Shown: positions 1 to 9,291, counted from the first letter of the stretch. The stretch: DNA of 64,000 nt from Rhodopila globiformis (GCF_002937115.1 NZ_NHRY01000236.1:17418-81417); one strand, 5' to 3'. Program-made: numbers and translations. Notes: a model not told the origin generated them from the letters alone.

Positions 1-1
1 C

Positions 2-418
2 GCCCTGACCCCCGCGGAGGCCCTGGTCCTGACCATGGTGCTGGTCGCCGCTGCCGACGGCGGCATGTCCGATCGGGAGATCGGCGTTATGTCCGGCCTG
101 GTGCAAACCCTGCCGGCGTTCCAGGACTTCACCAGTGAAAGCCTGGCCGACGTCACCGACCGCGCGGTGCGATTGCTGCTCGACGACGACGGCCTGGCGA
201 TCGCCGGCCGGCTGATCCGCTCCGCCCTGACCGCCAAGCTGCGGGAGACCGCCTACGCCCTGGCCTGCGAGGTCGTCGCCGGCGGCCGCGGCACCCGCCG
301 CGAAGCGCTGGACATGCTGGAATTCGTGCGCGGCGAACTGGGGCTGGACCCGCTGATCGCCGCGGCCATCGAGCGTGGCGTGCGCGCCCGCTATCAGCGC
401 GTCGATCCGGCCGGCTGA
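2..418 (+). CDS. TerB-family protein, 5' end outside the window
   Basis: The frame is already open at the window edge and reads ALTPAEALVL before the first ATG at 35, so the true start lies upstream and only the C-terminal 138 codons are seen. The helical pattern with an acidic VAAADGGMSDREIG segment matches TerB-like domains (tellurite-resistance / DUF533 group), which are small all-helical, probably metal-binding cytoplasmic proteins of poorly defined role. The gene ends with TGA just before a repeat-filled intergenic stretch. Function in this organism is not inferable; a helical protein of another family is possible. Confidence 0.6.
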   Translation, partial: ALTPAEALVLTMVLVAAADGGMSDREIGVMSGLVQTLPAFQDFTSESLADVTDRAVRLLLDDDGLAIAGRLIRSALTAKLRETAYALACEVVAGGRGTRREALDMLEFVRGELGLDPLIAAAIERGVRARYQRVDPAG

Positions 419-454
419 CGGGGAAGGCCCGGCGGCACGGCCCGTGGCCCACAC

Positions 455-722
455 CGTCATGGCCCGGCTCGTCCGCATACGCGCTAACTTAGCGCGGCGT
501 GAGGAGTCGTTCCCATATCGTAATGGTGGGCAGAGGCCCACCATCCACGCCTTCTGCCGATAGCAGCACCGCAAGGCGTGGATAGCGGCCCTGTGGCCGC
601 CATGACGACGGGGCGGTGTTCCGGCGCCCGGCCGCCTAAGTTAGCGCCTATGCGCCTCGTCCGGGCCACCTGTCGCGGCACACGTGCTTGAATAGGTGGC
701 CCGGACGAGCCAGGCCATGACG
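455..722. repeat. Palindromic intergenic repeat P, interrupted copy
   Basis: This is a member of a dispersed palindrome family (ends CGTCATGGCC and GGCCATGACG). The left arm (455-475) is separated from the rest (653-722) by an inserted element at 476-652. Removing the insert and one 11-bp copy restores a long palindrome with CTCGTCCGGGCC arms. This copy differs in arm sequence from the copies at 16856, 37098, 42894, 47025 and 59609. It fills most of the gene-free stretch 419-875; the rest holds the histidine kinase upstream region, including an 11-codon ORF at 844 whose stop overlaps the kinase ATG. Confidence 0.75.
476..652. mobile_element. MITE-like element M, copy 1 (177 bp)
   Basis: The element has 17-bp inverted ends: CATACGCGCTAACTTAG at 476-492, and the complement of CATAGGCGCTAACTTAG at 636-652. 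It is flanked by an 11-bp direct repeat, CGGCTCGTCCG (465-475) and CGCCTCGTCCG (653-663), with one mismatch. Inside is a second palindromic core (about 519-607) with CCACGCC / GGCGTGG arms. No coding frame is convincing. The architecture is that of a non-autonomous element moved by a transposase encoded elsewhere; that transposase is not identified here. Confidence 0.7.
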
Positions 723-875
723 GTGTGGGGGAGCCCGGCCATGACGAAAGGCACCAGACTGGCCGCCGGATCAAATCCCGTCCGGCTTGTTTCGGTCCGC
801 GAAAATAGAGCATAGAACGAAACGGCAGCATCGCACCCGCAACATGACCCCGGTGATCGCCTTGGCCTCGACAGC

Positions 876-2243
876 ATGAGACTCTCCGGCATCGCCTTCT
901 TCCTGGCAGGCATCCCATCCCTGACGCTGGCCGGGCTGGCCTTCACCGGTCATGCGGATTTCTGGCCCGCCCTGCTCGGCCTCGCGCTCGGCATCGTCGC
1001 CGCCGCGGCTTTCGTCCTGATCTTCCGCCAGGATCTCGATCGCCTGGCCGAGACGGTCCGCCGCATGTCCCCCGACCAGCCGGCTTCGGTGCAGGCCGCC
1101 GACAGCGTGACGCTGATGGATTCGCTCGCCCTGGAAATCGAGCGGCTGTCGCGCCGCCTCGCCGCCTTCGCCGGCATGCTGGAGCAGTACCGGCGCATCG
1201 ACAGCCTGATCCTGGAACGCCTGCCCGACCCGGTGATCGTCCTGGCGCAGGACCGCACCGTCCGCCGCGCCAACGCCGCCGCTCGGACGGCGTTCGGCGA
1301 AGACCTCGCCGCGGTGCTGCGCCATCCCGGCCTGCGCGGCGCAATCGACCGCGCCCTGGCCGGCACTGCCGCCGAAGCCACCGAGATCGGCCTGCGCGTG
1401 CCGATGCCGCGCGACGTCTACGCTACCGTCGTGCCGATGGACCCGCCCCTGGCCGACGGCGGACAGGCGCTGGTGGTGCTGTCGGACCGTACCCGTGAGC
1501 GCGCCGTCGAACGTATGCGCGCCGACTTCGTCGCCAACGTCAGCCACGAGCTCCGCACCCCCCTCGCCTCGCTCATCGGCTTCGTCGAGACCCTGCGCGG
1601 CCCGGCGGCGGACGATCCGCCGGCGCAGCAGCGCTTCCTGGAGATCATGGCCGAGCAGGGCGCGCGGATGAACCGGCTGATCGACGACCTGCTCAGCCTG
1701 TCGCGGATCGAGCTGACCGAGCACCAGACCCCAGCCGAACCCCTCGAGCTCGCTCCCCTGGTCTCCCACATGGTGGCGTCGTTCGAGCCCCGGCTGACCG
1801 AGCGCAACATCCAGCTGGCGCTGCAGATCGACCCCGACCTGCCGGCGGTGGCCGGCGACGCCGACCAGATGGCGCAGGTGCTGGAGAACCTGCTGGACAA
1901 CGCCGTCAAGTACGGCCGGGACGGCGGCGTCCTGTCAGTCAGCGTGACCGCGCCGCAAAGCGACCGCTGGCCGGTCAGGCGCGGAGTCGTCATTGCCGTG
2001 GCCGACCAGGGCGCGGGCATCCCGCGTGAGCACCTGCCGCGCCTTACCGAACGGTTCTATCGCGTGGACAAGGGCCGCTCCCGCGCCGTCGGCGGCACCG
2101 GCCTGGGGCTCGCCATCGTCAAGCATATCGTCAACCGCCATCGTGGACAGTTGATCATCGAGAGCGAAATGGGCCAGGGCACCACCGTCAGCGTCTGGCT
2201 GCCGGCGCAGCAGGTCCGCTCGCGCCTGACGAACACAGTCTGA
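876..2243 (+). CDS. PhoR-like membrane sensor histidine kinase
   Basis: A 455-residue two-component sensor. Two hydrophobic segments (about residues 5-22 and 30-50) anchor the N-terminus. A linker and PAS-like region (about 105-205) follow, then the HisKA phosphoacceptor with His224 in NVSHELRTPLASLIG, and an HATPase domain with N box (NLLDNAVKYG), G1 (DQGAGI) and G2 (GGTGLGLAI). The short N-terminus, single PAS and HisKA type match the PhoR phosphate sensors of alphaproteobacteria. No response regulator or pst genes are present here, so the input signal is not proven. An 11-codon ORF (844-879) overlaps its ATG and may couple translation. Confidence 0.85.
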   Translation: MRLSGIAFFLAGIPSLTLAGLAFTGHADFWPALLGLALGIVAAAAFVLIFRQDLDRLAETVRRMSPDQPASVQAADSVTLMDSLALEIERLSRRLAAFAGMLEQYRRIDSLILERLPDPVIVLAQDRTVRRANAAARTAFGEDLAAVLRHPGLRGAIDRALAGTAAEATEIGLRVPMPRDVYATVVPMDPPLADGGQALVVLSDRTRERAVERMRADFVANVSHELRTPLASLIGFVETLRGPAADDPPAQQRFLEIMAEQGARMNRLIDDLLSLSRIELTEHQTPAEPLELAPLVSHMVASFEPRLTERNIQLALQIDPDLPAVAGDADQMAQVLENLLDNAVKYGRDGGVLSVSVTAPQSDRWPVRRGVVIAVADQGAGIPREHLPRLTERFYRVDKGRSRAVGGTGLGLAIVKHIVNRHRGQLIIESEMGQGTTVSVWLPAQQVRSRLTNTV

Positions 2244-2270
2244 CGGGACGAGTCGATTTATCGAGGGCCC

Positions 2271-3743
2271 ATGAAGCTGTCACACCTCTCGCGCCTCGTT
2301 GTCGTCCTGGCGCTTACGGCCGGTCCCGCCGCGGCACAGACGCCGGAAGCGAGCCTGCTGGACGCGCTGTCGCTGATCAGCGGCGGGCTGCTGGTGCCGA
2401 AGGACCCGCCGCCTGAGGTCACGCATGACGGCGACCTGTACCACGTGCGCGTCCCGCTGCCGGCGCTCACGGCTCCCCCCAATGCCGCGATCGAGGCCAG
2501 CGCCAGGCCGGTCGCCAACGGGGCCTGGTACATCACCGGCCTGACCTTGCCGCCCACCGGCTCGTGGACGATCCAGGGGACGATCCAGGGGAAGGATTCG
2601 TCGCCACCGGGCGTGATGACCTACGCCATCGGCCGGCAGGCGTTCCGTGCGACCGTCGATCCCAGCCTGTCCGTCCCGTCGCCGTTCAAGGCCGAGCTGG
2701 GCCATATCATCCTGCGGACCGAGGCGACCGGGCAGCACGCCGACCAGACGATCGAGCGCTATGGGCTGGAAGGCACGCTCTCGGGCGACGCCGACAGGCA
2801 TCTGAATGTGCGTGCACGGGGCTCGCTGGCGAACTGGTCGGTCACCAACCGGGGCGACCAGCCGGGCACCGGCTTCAAGGCGTCGATACGCTCCGTGGCG
2901 CTGCGCTACGACGTGGACGGGCTGGACCGCGCCCGGGCCGAGCGGCTGCGCGCCGCGGCCCGTGCGTTCTCGGCCGAGCGGCGGGGTGCGATGGCGGCGG
3001 CCCCGGGTGGAAGGATGCCAGACATGACGCCGGCGGCGCGGGCGCAGCTCGGCGCGATGATCGACGCGCTTGGCGGCCTGATGAACCGCGTGAAGCTGGA
3101 CGAGACCATCCAGGGCGTGCATTTCGAGGCGAGCAACGGCAGCGCGGTCGATGCCGGCCGGATCCGGCTTGGCATGGTGGGCGATGCCCGCAATGGGCGG
3201 CTGACGGCGTATTGCGACATCGACGTCAGCGATCCGGCGGCGAGCATGGTGCCGATGGAATACGCCAGCTACATGCCGCGCCGGATCGTTATCAGGCCCA
3301 CGCTCTCCGGCGTCCGGACCGGCGCCCTGCTGCAGTGGCTGCGCGACGCTGCGGCCGACGGTGGCAACCTGGTGGCATTGCAGGCCCGCGCGGCGGCGTT
3401 GCTGGACGAACCCGGGTCGCGCGCCGGCATCGAGAATCTGCTGGTCGAGGCCGGCCCGCTGCGGCTCGACGGGTGGGCGCGGCTGCGGCCACGGCCGGAC
3501 GGACCGCCGGGGTTCGATGTGCATCTGGCTGCAACGGGCCTGGATGCGATGATTGGCACGCTGCAGCAGGACCCGCGGGCGATGCAGGTGCTGCCGATGG
3601 TGTTCATCGCCAAGGGCATGGCCAAGCCGCAGGGCGACAGCCTGGTGTGGGACATCGCCTTCAACGGCGGCGCCGTGATGGTGAACGGGATTCCGTTGGG
3701 GCAGGCTCAACCCGGGCTGAGGCCGCCGGCCAGCAGGCGGTAG
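2271..3743 (+). CDS. Exported protein of unknown function
   Basis: 490 residues beginning with a clear Sec signal peptide (KLSHLSRLVVVLALTAGPAAAQ, cleavage after AAAQ likely), so the product should be periplasmic or envelope-bound. The remainder has alternating beta-rich segments (VHFEASNGSAVDAGRIRLG; GPLRLDGWARLRP) resembling envelope proteins of the AsmA/DUF2125 style, but I cannot place it in a family. It lies 27 bp after the histidine kinase and may be co-transcribed. Its last 37 bp overlap the convergent methyltransferase gene, so transcription there is head-on. Confidence 0.7.
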   Translation: MKLSHLSRLVVVLALTAGPAAAQTPEASLLDALSLISGGLLVPKDPPPEVTHDGDLYHVRVPLPALTAPPNAAIEASARPVANGAWYITGLTLPPTGSWTIQGTIQGKDSSPPGVMTYAIGRQAFRATVDPSLSVPSPFKAELGHIILRTEATGQHADQTIERYGLEGTLSGDADRHLNVRARGSLANWSVTNRGDQPGTGFKASIRSVALRYDVDGLDRARAERLRAAARAFSAERRGAMAAAPGGRMPDMTPAARAQLGAMIDALGGLMNRVKLDETIQGVHFEASNGSAVDAGRIRLGMVGDARNGRLTAYCDIDVSDPAASMVPMEYASYMPRRIVIRPTLSGVRTGALLQWLRDAAADGGNLVALQARAAALLDEPGSRAGIENLLVEAGPLRLDGWARLRPRPDGPPGFDVHLAATGLDAMIGTLQQDPRAMQVLPMVFIAKGMAKPQGDSLVWDIAFNGGAVMVNGIPLGQAQPGLRPPASRR

Positions 3744-4420
3744 AGCACCACGTCGCGAACCGTCCGGTCCTCAAGTTCCCGCGTCGTCGGGACGGCGTAG
3801 GCAGCGAACGGCGCCAGCCCGGTCTTCGGCAGGTAGGCTCGGCCGGGATCGGCGATCCAGACCTTGGCGACGGCGGCCATGGCGGCCAGCCACGGCAGGA
3901 TGTGCGCCGTCATCGGCGCCTCATAGCAGATGTCGCCGCACAGGATGATGTCCCATCGGCAGGCGCTGCCGACGACATCGCCGGAGAGCGTGATCCCGGC
4001 CGGCATAGGGCGTGACGACCCGGGGCGGTTGTCCGTCATCATGGCGGAGGGGGCCAAACCATTGGCCGCGGCGTTCAGCGCGATCGCGGCCAGTGCCAGC
4101 CTGTCGATCTCCGCCGCCTCGACCGAGGCCGCCCCCGCCAGGGCGCAGGCAATCGCGGCGATCCCGCCGCCGGCGGCGAAGTCCAGCACCCGCTTGCCGG
4201 CGACGAGGCTCGGATTGTCCAGGATGTGCCGGGCGAACGCCTGCCCGCCGGGCCAGGCGAAGGCCCAGAACGGCGGCTCGACGTTACGCTCGGCAAGCCA
4301 GGCCTCGGTCGCCTGCCAGATCGGCGTGATCTCGGTCGCCAGGTGCAGCGGAATCTCCGGCACCAGCGGCGCGCGGCCGAGGACGGTGTTGGCGCGGATG
4401 AAGTCGTCCGCGCCGCTCAA
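3707..4420 (-). CDS. Class I SAM methyltransferase, ETF-beta lysine methyltransferase-like
   Basis: 237 residues. The core motif I is VLDFAAGGGIAAIACALAGA, followed by an acidic loop (EAAEID), and the sequence FWAFAWPGGQAFARHIL precedes it. That arrangement is characteristic of the METTL20/ETFBKMT and nicotinamide N-methyltransferase-like group, whose bacterial members can methylate electron-transfer flavoprotein beta. The substrate is inferred from family resemblance only. Its ATG overlaps the ubiA stop by 4 bp, so it is translationally coupled to ubiA. The 3' end overlaps the convergent exported-protein gene by 37 bp. Confidence 0.75.
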   Translation of the reverse strand: MSGADDFIRANTVLGRAPLVPEIPLHLATEITPIWQATEAWLAERNVEPPFWAFAWPGGQAFARHILDNPSLVAGKRVLDFAAGGGIAAIACALAGAASVEAAEIDRLALAAIALNAAANGLAPSAMMTDNRPGSSRPMPAGITLSGDVVGSACRWDIILCGDICYEAPMTAHILPWLAAMAAVAKVWIADPGRAYLPKTGLAPFAAYAVPTTRELEDRTVRDVVLYRLLAGGLSPG

Positions 4421-5337
4421 AGCCAGCCCGTCAGCACGGCCAGGCCGATGGCCAGCCCGGCCTCGCGGTTGGAGCGGAACAGCCGCAGGCAGCCGGCCGG
4501 GTCATTGATGTCCAGCGCCACCACCTGCCGCCCGAGCAGCACCGCCGGCAGGACCAGCATCGGGTAGAACCAGACGCCAAGCCCGGCGAGCCACCCCGCC
4601 AGCACCAGCAGCATCATGGTCCCGGCATAGCAGGCGGCCAGGAACGGTCGGGTCTTTTCCCCGAACAGCCGCGCCGTGGAGCGGACGCCGACGATCGCGT
4701 CGTCCTCCCGGTCCTGGTGCGCATAGATCGTGTCGAAGCCCAGGTCCCACAGGATCGCCGCGGCATACAGCGCGGCCCAGGCCCAGCTGATGCGATCGGC
4801 GGCGGCGGTGTAGCCCATCGGGGCGCCGAAGCCGAAGGTGAACCCCATCACCAGCTGCGGCCACCAGGTCACCCGCTTGGCCAGCGGATACAGCCCCACC
4901 AGCACCAGCGACAGCACGCCCAGCACCTGTGACTTCAGGTTGAGCTGCAGCAGGATCATCAGCGCCAGCAGCAGCAGCGTGCCCAGGAAGGTCAGCGCCT
5001 GCAACGGCTGCAAGGCTCCCGAGGCCAGCGGACGGCCAATGGTGCGCGCGACCTTGCGGTCGATGTCGCGGTCCCACAGGTCGTTGATGACGCAGCCGGC
5101 CGAGCGCATCAGCAGGCTGCCGATGCCGAACAGGGTCAGCAGGCGGAGGGTCTCGTGCATGGGAGCCCGGGCCAGCAGAATGCCCCACAGTCCGGGAAGA
5201 AACAGCAGCCAGGTGCCGATGGGCCTGTCCACGCGCGCCAGAAGCAGGTAGGGCAGCCAGGCACGTGGCAGGCGGGCGACCCAACCGGTCGAGACGATAT
5301 CGGTGTGCATAAGGGAGACGTTTGTGCGCTCAGGCAT
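4417..5337 (-). CDS. ubiA: 4-hydroxybenzoate polyprenyltransferase
   Basis: 306 residues, integral membrane. UbiA attaches the polyprenyl tail to 4-hydroxybenzoate in ubiquinone synthesis. The two Mg-diphosphate motifs are visible: NDLWDRDID (about residues 85-93) and DTIYAHQDREDD in the second half, separated by several hydrophobic helices. Length fits the family (about 290-310). It is divergent from rsmE with a 30-bp gap that must hold both promoters, and it heads a two-gene unit with the methyltransferase. The start ATG at 5337 gives MPERTNVSLM; an internal ATG at 5310 is an alternative. Confidence 0.93.
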   Translation of the reverse strand: MPERTNVSLMHTDIVSTGWVARLPRAWLPYLLLARVDRPIGTWLLFLPGLWGILLARAPMHETLRLLTLFGIGSLLMRSAGCVINDLWDRDIDRKVARTIGRPLASGALQPLQALTFLGTLLLLALMILLQLNLKSQVLGVLSLVLVGLYPLAKRVTWWPQLVMGFTFGFGAPMGYTAAADRISWAWAALYAAAILWDLGFDTIYAHQDREDDAIVGVRSTARLFGEKTRPFLAACYAGTMMLLVLAGWLAGLGVWFYPMLVLPAVLLGRQVVALDINDPAGCLRLFRSNREAGLAIGLAVLTGWL

Positions 5338-5367
5338 GGTTCCGTCAACCGATCATAATCCAGTTTC

Positions 5368-6066
5368 ATGATCCGTCTGCATGTGACGGACCCGCTGGCC
5401 GCCGGCGCGACCATCGAGCTCAGCGCCGGCCAGGCGCACTATCTTGGCAGCGTCATGCGCCGCTCGGCCGGCGATGGCGTGCGGCTGTTCAACGGGCGGG
5501 ACGGCGAGTGGGATGGCCGCATCACCAGCTTGGGACGTGGAAAGGCTGGCGTCGCCGTTGAATTCCTCGTCAGGCCGCAGGCGGACGACGCCGATACTTG
5601 GCTGATGTTCGCCGTGCTGAAGCGCGACCAGACCGATCTCGTGGTGCAGAAGGCCACGGAACTCGGCGTTTCCGCCCTGTTGCCGGTGTTCACCGAACGC
5701 ACCAACGCCGCGCGGGTCAATGAAGACCGGCTGCAGGCTATCGCCATTGAGGCGGCGGAACAGAGCGAGCGGCTGACCGTCCCGGCGCTGCATCCCGCTC
5801 GGCCGTTGGCGGATGCGCTGGCGGCATGGCCCGCGGCTCGCCCCCTGTTCGTTGCCATGGAACGTACCGACGTCCCGCCGCTGGCCTTGTCCACGCCGCA
5901 TTCCGGCCTGCTGGTCGGCCCGGAAGGCGGCTTCGGACCGCGTGATCACGCGGTGCTGAAACAGTTCGATTTTGTCCGCCCCGTGTCGCTCGGGCCACGC
6001 ATCCTGCGGGCCGAAACCGCGGCGATCGCCGGTATCGTCTTGCTGCAAGCATCCAGGTATGGCTAG
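5368..6066 (+). CDS. rsmE: 16S rRNA (uracil-1498-N3)-methyltransferase
   Basis: 232 residues of the RsmE/SPOUT knot methyltransferase family, which modify U1498 of 16S rRNA. Diagnostic knot motifs are LLVGPEGGFGPRDH and SLGPRILRAETAAIAGI near the C-terminus, with KATELGVSALLPVFTERT in the middle. The full family length is present. It is divergently transcribed from ubiA and upstream of gshA, a common alphaproteobacterial arrangement. Confidence 0.93.
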   Translation: MIRLHVTDPLAAGATIELSAGQAHYLGSVMRRSAGDGVRLFNGRDGEWDGRITSLGRGKAGVAVEFLVRPQADDADTWLMFAVLKRDQTDLVVQKATELGVSALLPVFTERTNAARVNEDRLQAIAIEAAEQSERLTVPALHPARPLADALAAWPAARPLFVAMERTDVPPLALSTPHSGLLVGPEGGFGPRDHAVLKQFDFVRPVSLGPRILRAETAAIAGIVLLQASRYG

Positions 6067-6168
6067 TACCTAAACCGTGACCTATATGCACTGAGCATTC
6101 CGGTCACCGGCCGACCCGTACGATTGGGCGCAAATCGGCGATCACAACCGACCTGTTTTGGGAGCCCT

Positions 6169-7548
6169 ATGTCCAATCCCGGAGACGCCGATCACACGCC
6201 CCTGACGTCGGTCCGCCAGATGGCCGCGTATCTCGCCGACGGCTGCAAGCCGCCGGGTGAATTCCGCATCGGCACCGAACATGAGAAATTCGGCTTCCGC
6301 CATGCTGACCTTGCGCCGCCGCCGTATCGGCCGGCGGACGGCCAGCCGGGCAATATCCACGATCTGCTGCTCGGGCTGGCCGCCTGCGACGGCACGCTGA
6401 TTCTCGACGGCGACAACCCGATTGGCGTCAAGCAGGGCGCCGACTCCATCTCGCTGGAACCGGCCGGGCAGCTGGAGCTGTCCGGCGCGCCGCTGCGCAC
6501 GCTGCACGAAACGCAGCAGGAGCTGGAGGCGCATTTCGACCAGGTGCGCAGCGTCTGCCGCGACCTCGACACGGGCTTCGCGCCGCTGGGCTTCCATCCG
6601 CTGGCGAAGCGCGAAGCGATGCCGTGGATGCCGAAGGGCCGCTACGCCATCATGAAGCGCTACATGCCGCTGGTGGGCAGCCTGGGGCTGGACATGATGA
6701 CCCGCACCTGCACGGTGCAGGTCAACCTGGACTTCGCCTCCGAGGCGGACATGCGACGGAAGCTGCGCGTCTCCCTGCTGCTGCAGCCGCTGGCCACCGC
6801 GCTGTTCGCCAACTCGCCGTTCACCGAAGGCCGGCCGAACGGCTTCCTGTCCTACCGCGCGCATGTCTGGACCGACACCGATGTGCAGCGGTCCGGCATC
6901 CCGAAGGTGATGTTCGAGGACGGCTTCGGCTTCGAGCGTTATGCGTCCTGGGTGATCGAGCACGTGCCGATGTACTTCGTCTATCGCGACGGCGGCTACA
7001 TCGACGTCGCGGGGAAGTCCTTCGCCGCTTTCATGGCCGGCCGTGTGCCCGAGCTGGCGGGCGAGACCGCGACGCTGGGCGACTTCGCCGATCATGTCAC
7101 CACCGCCTTCACCGACGTGCGGCTGAAGCGCTTCCTGGAGATGCGCGGCGCCGACGCCGGCCGGGCCGACATGATGCTGGCGCAGTCCGCCCTCTGGGTC
7201 GGCCTGCTGTACGACGACGCGGCCCTGGCCGCGGCCGAGTCGCTGCTGCGCGGCGCCGGCTGGGAGGATGCGGTCGCCGCCCGTGCCGCCGTCCCTCGCC
7301 AGGGCCTGGCCACGCCGTGGCGCGGCGGCACGCTGCGCGACATCGTCCGGGATGTGGTGGCGATTGCCCAGGACGGTCTGCGGGCCCGCGGCCTGCAGGA
7401 TGCGGCTGGCAACGACGAACGGATTTTCCTGGCGCCGCTGCAGGCGATCGCCGAGGGCGCGCCGACGCAGGCGGAACACTGGCTGGCGCAGTACCATGGC
7501 CCCTGGCGCGGCGACGCCAGCCGCATTTTCGCCGAAGCGGCGATCTGA
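6169..7548 (+). CDS. gshA: Glutamate-cysteine ligase, plant/alphaproteobacterial type
   Basis: 459 residues. It makes gamma-glutamylcysteine, the first step of glutathione synthesis. The sequence follows the class 2 (plant and alphaproteobacterial) enzymes: RIGTEHEKFGF near the N-terminus, DSISLEPAGQLELSG, MPKGRYAIMKRYMP and SLGLDMMTRTCTVQVNLD. I chose the ATG at 6169 because GGGAG (6160-6164) lies just upstream; an in-frame TTG at 6124 would add 15 residues unlike the family. Ordinary cytoplasmic enzyme. Confidence 0.93.
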   Translation: MSNPGDADHTPLTSVRQMAAYLADGCKPPGEFRIGTEHEKFGFRHADLAPPPYRPADGQPGNIHDLLLGLAACDGTLILDGDNPIGVKQGADSISLEPAGQLELSGAPLRTLHETQQELEAHFDQVRSVCRDLDTGFAPLGFHPLAKREAMPWMPKGRYAIMKRYMPLVGSLGLDMMTRTCTVQVNLDFASEADMRRKLRVSLLLQPLATALFANSPFTEGRPNGFLSYRAHVWTDTDVQRSGIPKVMFEDGFGFERYASWVIEHVPMYFVYRDGGYIDVAGKSFAAFMAGRVPELAGETATLGDFADHVTTAFTDVRLKRFLEMRGADAGRADMMLAQSALWVGLLYDDAALAAAESLLRGAGWEDAVAARAAVPRQGLATPWRGGTLRDIVRDVVAIAQDGLRARGLQDAAGNDERIFLAPLQAIAEGAPTQAEHWLAQYHGPWRGDASRIFAEAAI

Positions 7549-7606
7549 TCGGCGGTGCAACGTGCGCTTGCCGGGCGCGGGGTAAAGCCTCATAACCCCA
7601 CGCCCA

Positions 7607-8278
7607 ATGAGCATCGCCGACGACATTCGCGGAACCCTCGCCCCGCCGCATCCGGCCGGGCGTCCCTTCATCTTTGGCGGCATTGTCGCCATCCTGTTCG
7701 GAGTTGCCATCGGCGCCTGGCTGGTCTGGCTCGGGCTGCTCTGGACGGCGTTCTGCCTGTTCTTCTTCCGTGACCCGCAGCGTGTGCCGCCGCAGCGGCC
7801 GGGGCTGTTCCTCGCCCCGGCCGACGGCCGCATCGTCTCCATCGGCCAGATCCCGCCGCCGGCGGAGCTCGACCTGGGCAACGAGCCGCGCTGGCGGGTG
7901 TCCATTTTCCTGACCGTGCTGAACGTGCACGTGAACCGGGTGCCGGCCGATGGCGTCGTGACCCGCGTCACCTACCATCACGGCGCCTTCGTCAGCGCCA
8001 GCCTGGACAAGGCGAGCGAACAGAATGAGCGCAACGCGGTGGCGATCCGCCTGCCGAACGGGCAGGAGATCGCCGTGGTGCAGATCGCCGGCCTGATCGC
8101 CCGGCGCATCCTGTGCACGGTGAAGCAAGGTGAAACAGTGACCGCCGGCGCGCGCTTCGGTATCATCCGCTTCGGCAGCCGCACCGACCTCTATTTGCCG
8201 GTGGGCGTCAGGCCGCTGGTCCTGGAGGGACAAACCATGGTGGGTGGCGAGACGGTGATCGCCGAACTGGGGTCATGA
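7607..8278 (+). CDS. psd: Phosphatidylserine decarboxylase proenzyme (short type)
   Basis: 223 residues. It converts phosphatidylserine to phosphatidylethanolamine at the inner membrane. The self-cleavage site that yields the pyruvoyl group is FGSRTDLYLP, with Ser191 as predicted pyruvoyl precursor; two membrane-embedded helices lie near residues 24-52. This is the short archaeal/alphaproteobacterial-type Psd. The stop overlaps the pssA start by 4 bp, so the two consecutive enzymes of PE synthesis are coupled. Confidence 0.93.
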   Translation: MSIADDIRGTLAPPHPAGRPFIFGGIVAILFGVAIGAWLVWLGLLWTAFCLFFFRDPQRVPPQRPGLFLAPADGRIVSIGQIPPPAELDLGNEPRWRVSIFLTVLNVHVNRVPADGVVTRVTYHHGAFVSASLDKASEQNERNAVAIRLPNGQEIAVVQIAGLIARRILCTVKQGETVTAGARFGIIRFGSRTDLYLPVGVRPLVLEGQTMVGGETVIAELGS

Positions 8279-9144
8279 GCGATCGGCCGGGCCCTTCCCC
8301 GATCCATCGCCTGCGGCGCTACCGGCCGCGGAAGCGGCAGCGTCCGCGCTACCACGGGCCGTCGTTCAACCGCATCATCCCCAACCTGATGACCATGCTG
8401 GGGCTGTGCGCCGGGCTGACCTCGATGCGGCTCGGGCTGGAAGGCCGGTTCGGTGCGGCCGTGGTGGCGATCATGATCGCCGCCGTGATCGACGGGCTGG
8501 ACGGCCGCCTCGCCCGGCTGCTGAAGGCAACCAGCCGGTTCGGTGCGGAGTTCGACAGCCTGTCCGATTTCCTGTGCTTCGGCGTGGCGCCGCCGTTCGT
8601 GCTGTACCTATGGTCGCTGCACCGCGGCGGCGCGTTTGGGTATGCGCCGTGCATCGTGTTCGCGGTGTGCATGGCGTTGCGGTTGGCACGGTTCAACGCC
8701 TCGTTGGAAAGCGGTCCGCGTCCGGCCTATGCGTACAATTTCTTCACCGGCGTGCCGGCGCCGGCCGGGGCCTGCCTGGCGCTGTTTCCGCTGTTCCTCG
8801 GTCTCGAAGCGCAATCCCTGGGACTGACGTGGCTGCAGAATGCGGCCCAGTATCCCCTGCTGTGCGCCGCTGTGCTGCTTGGCACCGCGATGCTGCTGGT
8901 TTCCACGCTGCCGATCTGGAGCTTCAAGAACTTCAAGGTGCCGGCGGAATACGTGCTGCCGCTGCTGCTGGGCGTGTGCGCGTATGTCGTCGTGATGATC
9001 GCCGATCCGTGGGCGGCGCTGGCGGCGGCGAGCTTCATCTACCTGGGGATGATCCCGCTGAGTATCCGCAGCTTCAGGCGGCTGCGGCAGGAGGCCGAGG
9101 CGTTGCGGGACGAGACCGATACGGGGCGGCGGGAGAGCGCGTAG
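8275..9144 (+). CDS. pssA: CDP-diacylglycerol-serine O-phosphatidyltransferase
   Basis: 289 residues, multi-pass membrane protein making phosphatidylserine from CDP-DAG and serine. The CDP-alcohol phosphotransferase signature DG-x2-AR-x8-G-x3-D-x3-D is present from DGLDGRLAR to FDSLSD (about residues 72-94). A basic N-terminal tail (RRYRPRKRQRPRYHG) precedes the first helix, and about eight hydrophobic segments follow. It is coupled to psd by an ATGA overlap; substrate flows from PssA to Psd. Confidence 0.93.
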   Translation: MSDRPGPSPIHRLRRYRPRKRQRPRYHGPSFNRIIPNLMTMLGLCAGLTSMRLGLEGRFGAAVVAIMIAAVIDGLDGRLARLLKATSRFGAEFDSLSDFLCFGVAPPFVLYLWSLHRGGAFGYAPCIVFAVCMALRLARFNASLESGPRPAYAYNFFTGVPAPAGACLALFPLFLGLEAQSLGLTWLQNAAQYPLLCAAVLLGTAMLLVSTLPIWSFKNFKVPAEYVLPLLLGVCAYVVVMIADPWAALAAASFIYLGMIPLSIRSFRRLRQEAEALRDETDTGRRESA

Positions 9145-9291
9145 GGGCAGTTCCGGCCAACAAGAAACGCTCACTGCGCATTAGGCAGCCGCAACGAGGG
9201 GATTGTAAGCCATTGATTGGCCGTCTCGGTGCAGGCTTTACAGCCACCCGCCCGCCCGGCATCACTGCCGCATCCTGCCGCCCTGTCTCGT

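Noticed and set aside
876..2243. Calling the kinase PhoR outright
   Set aside because: No phoB, phoU or pst genes are present here, so only PhoR-like is supported.
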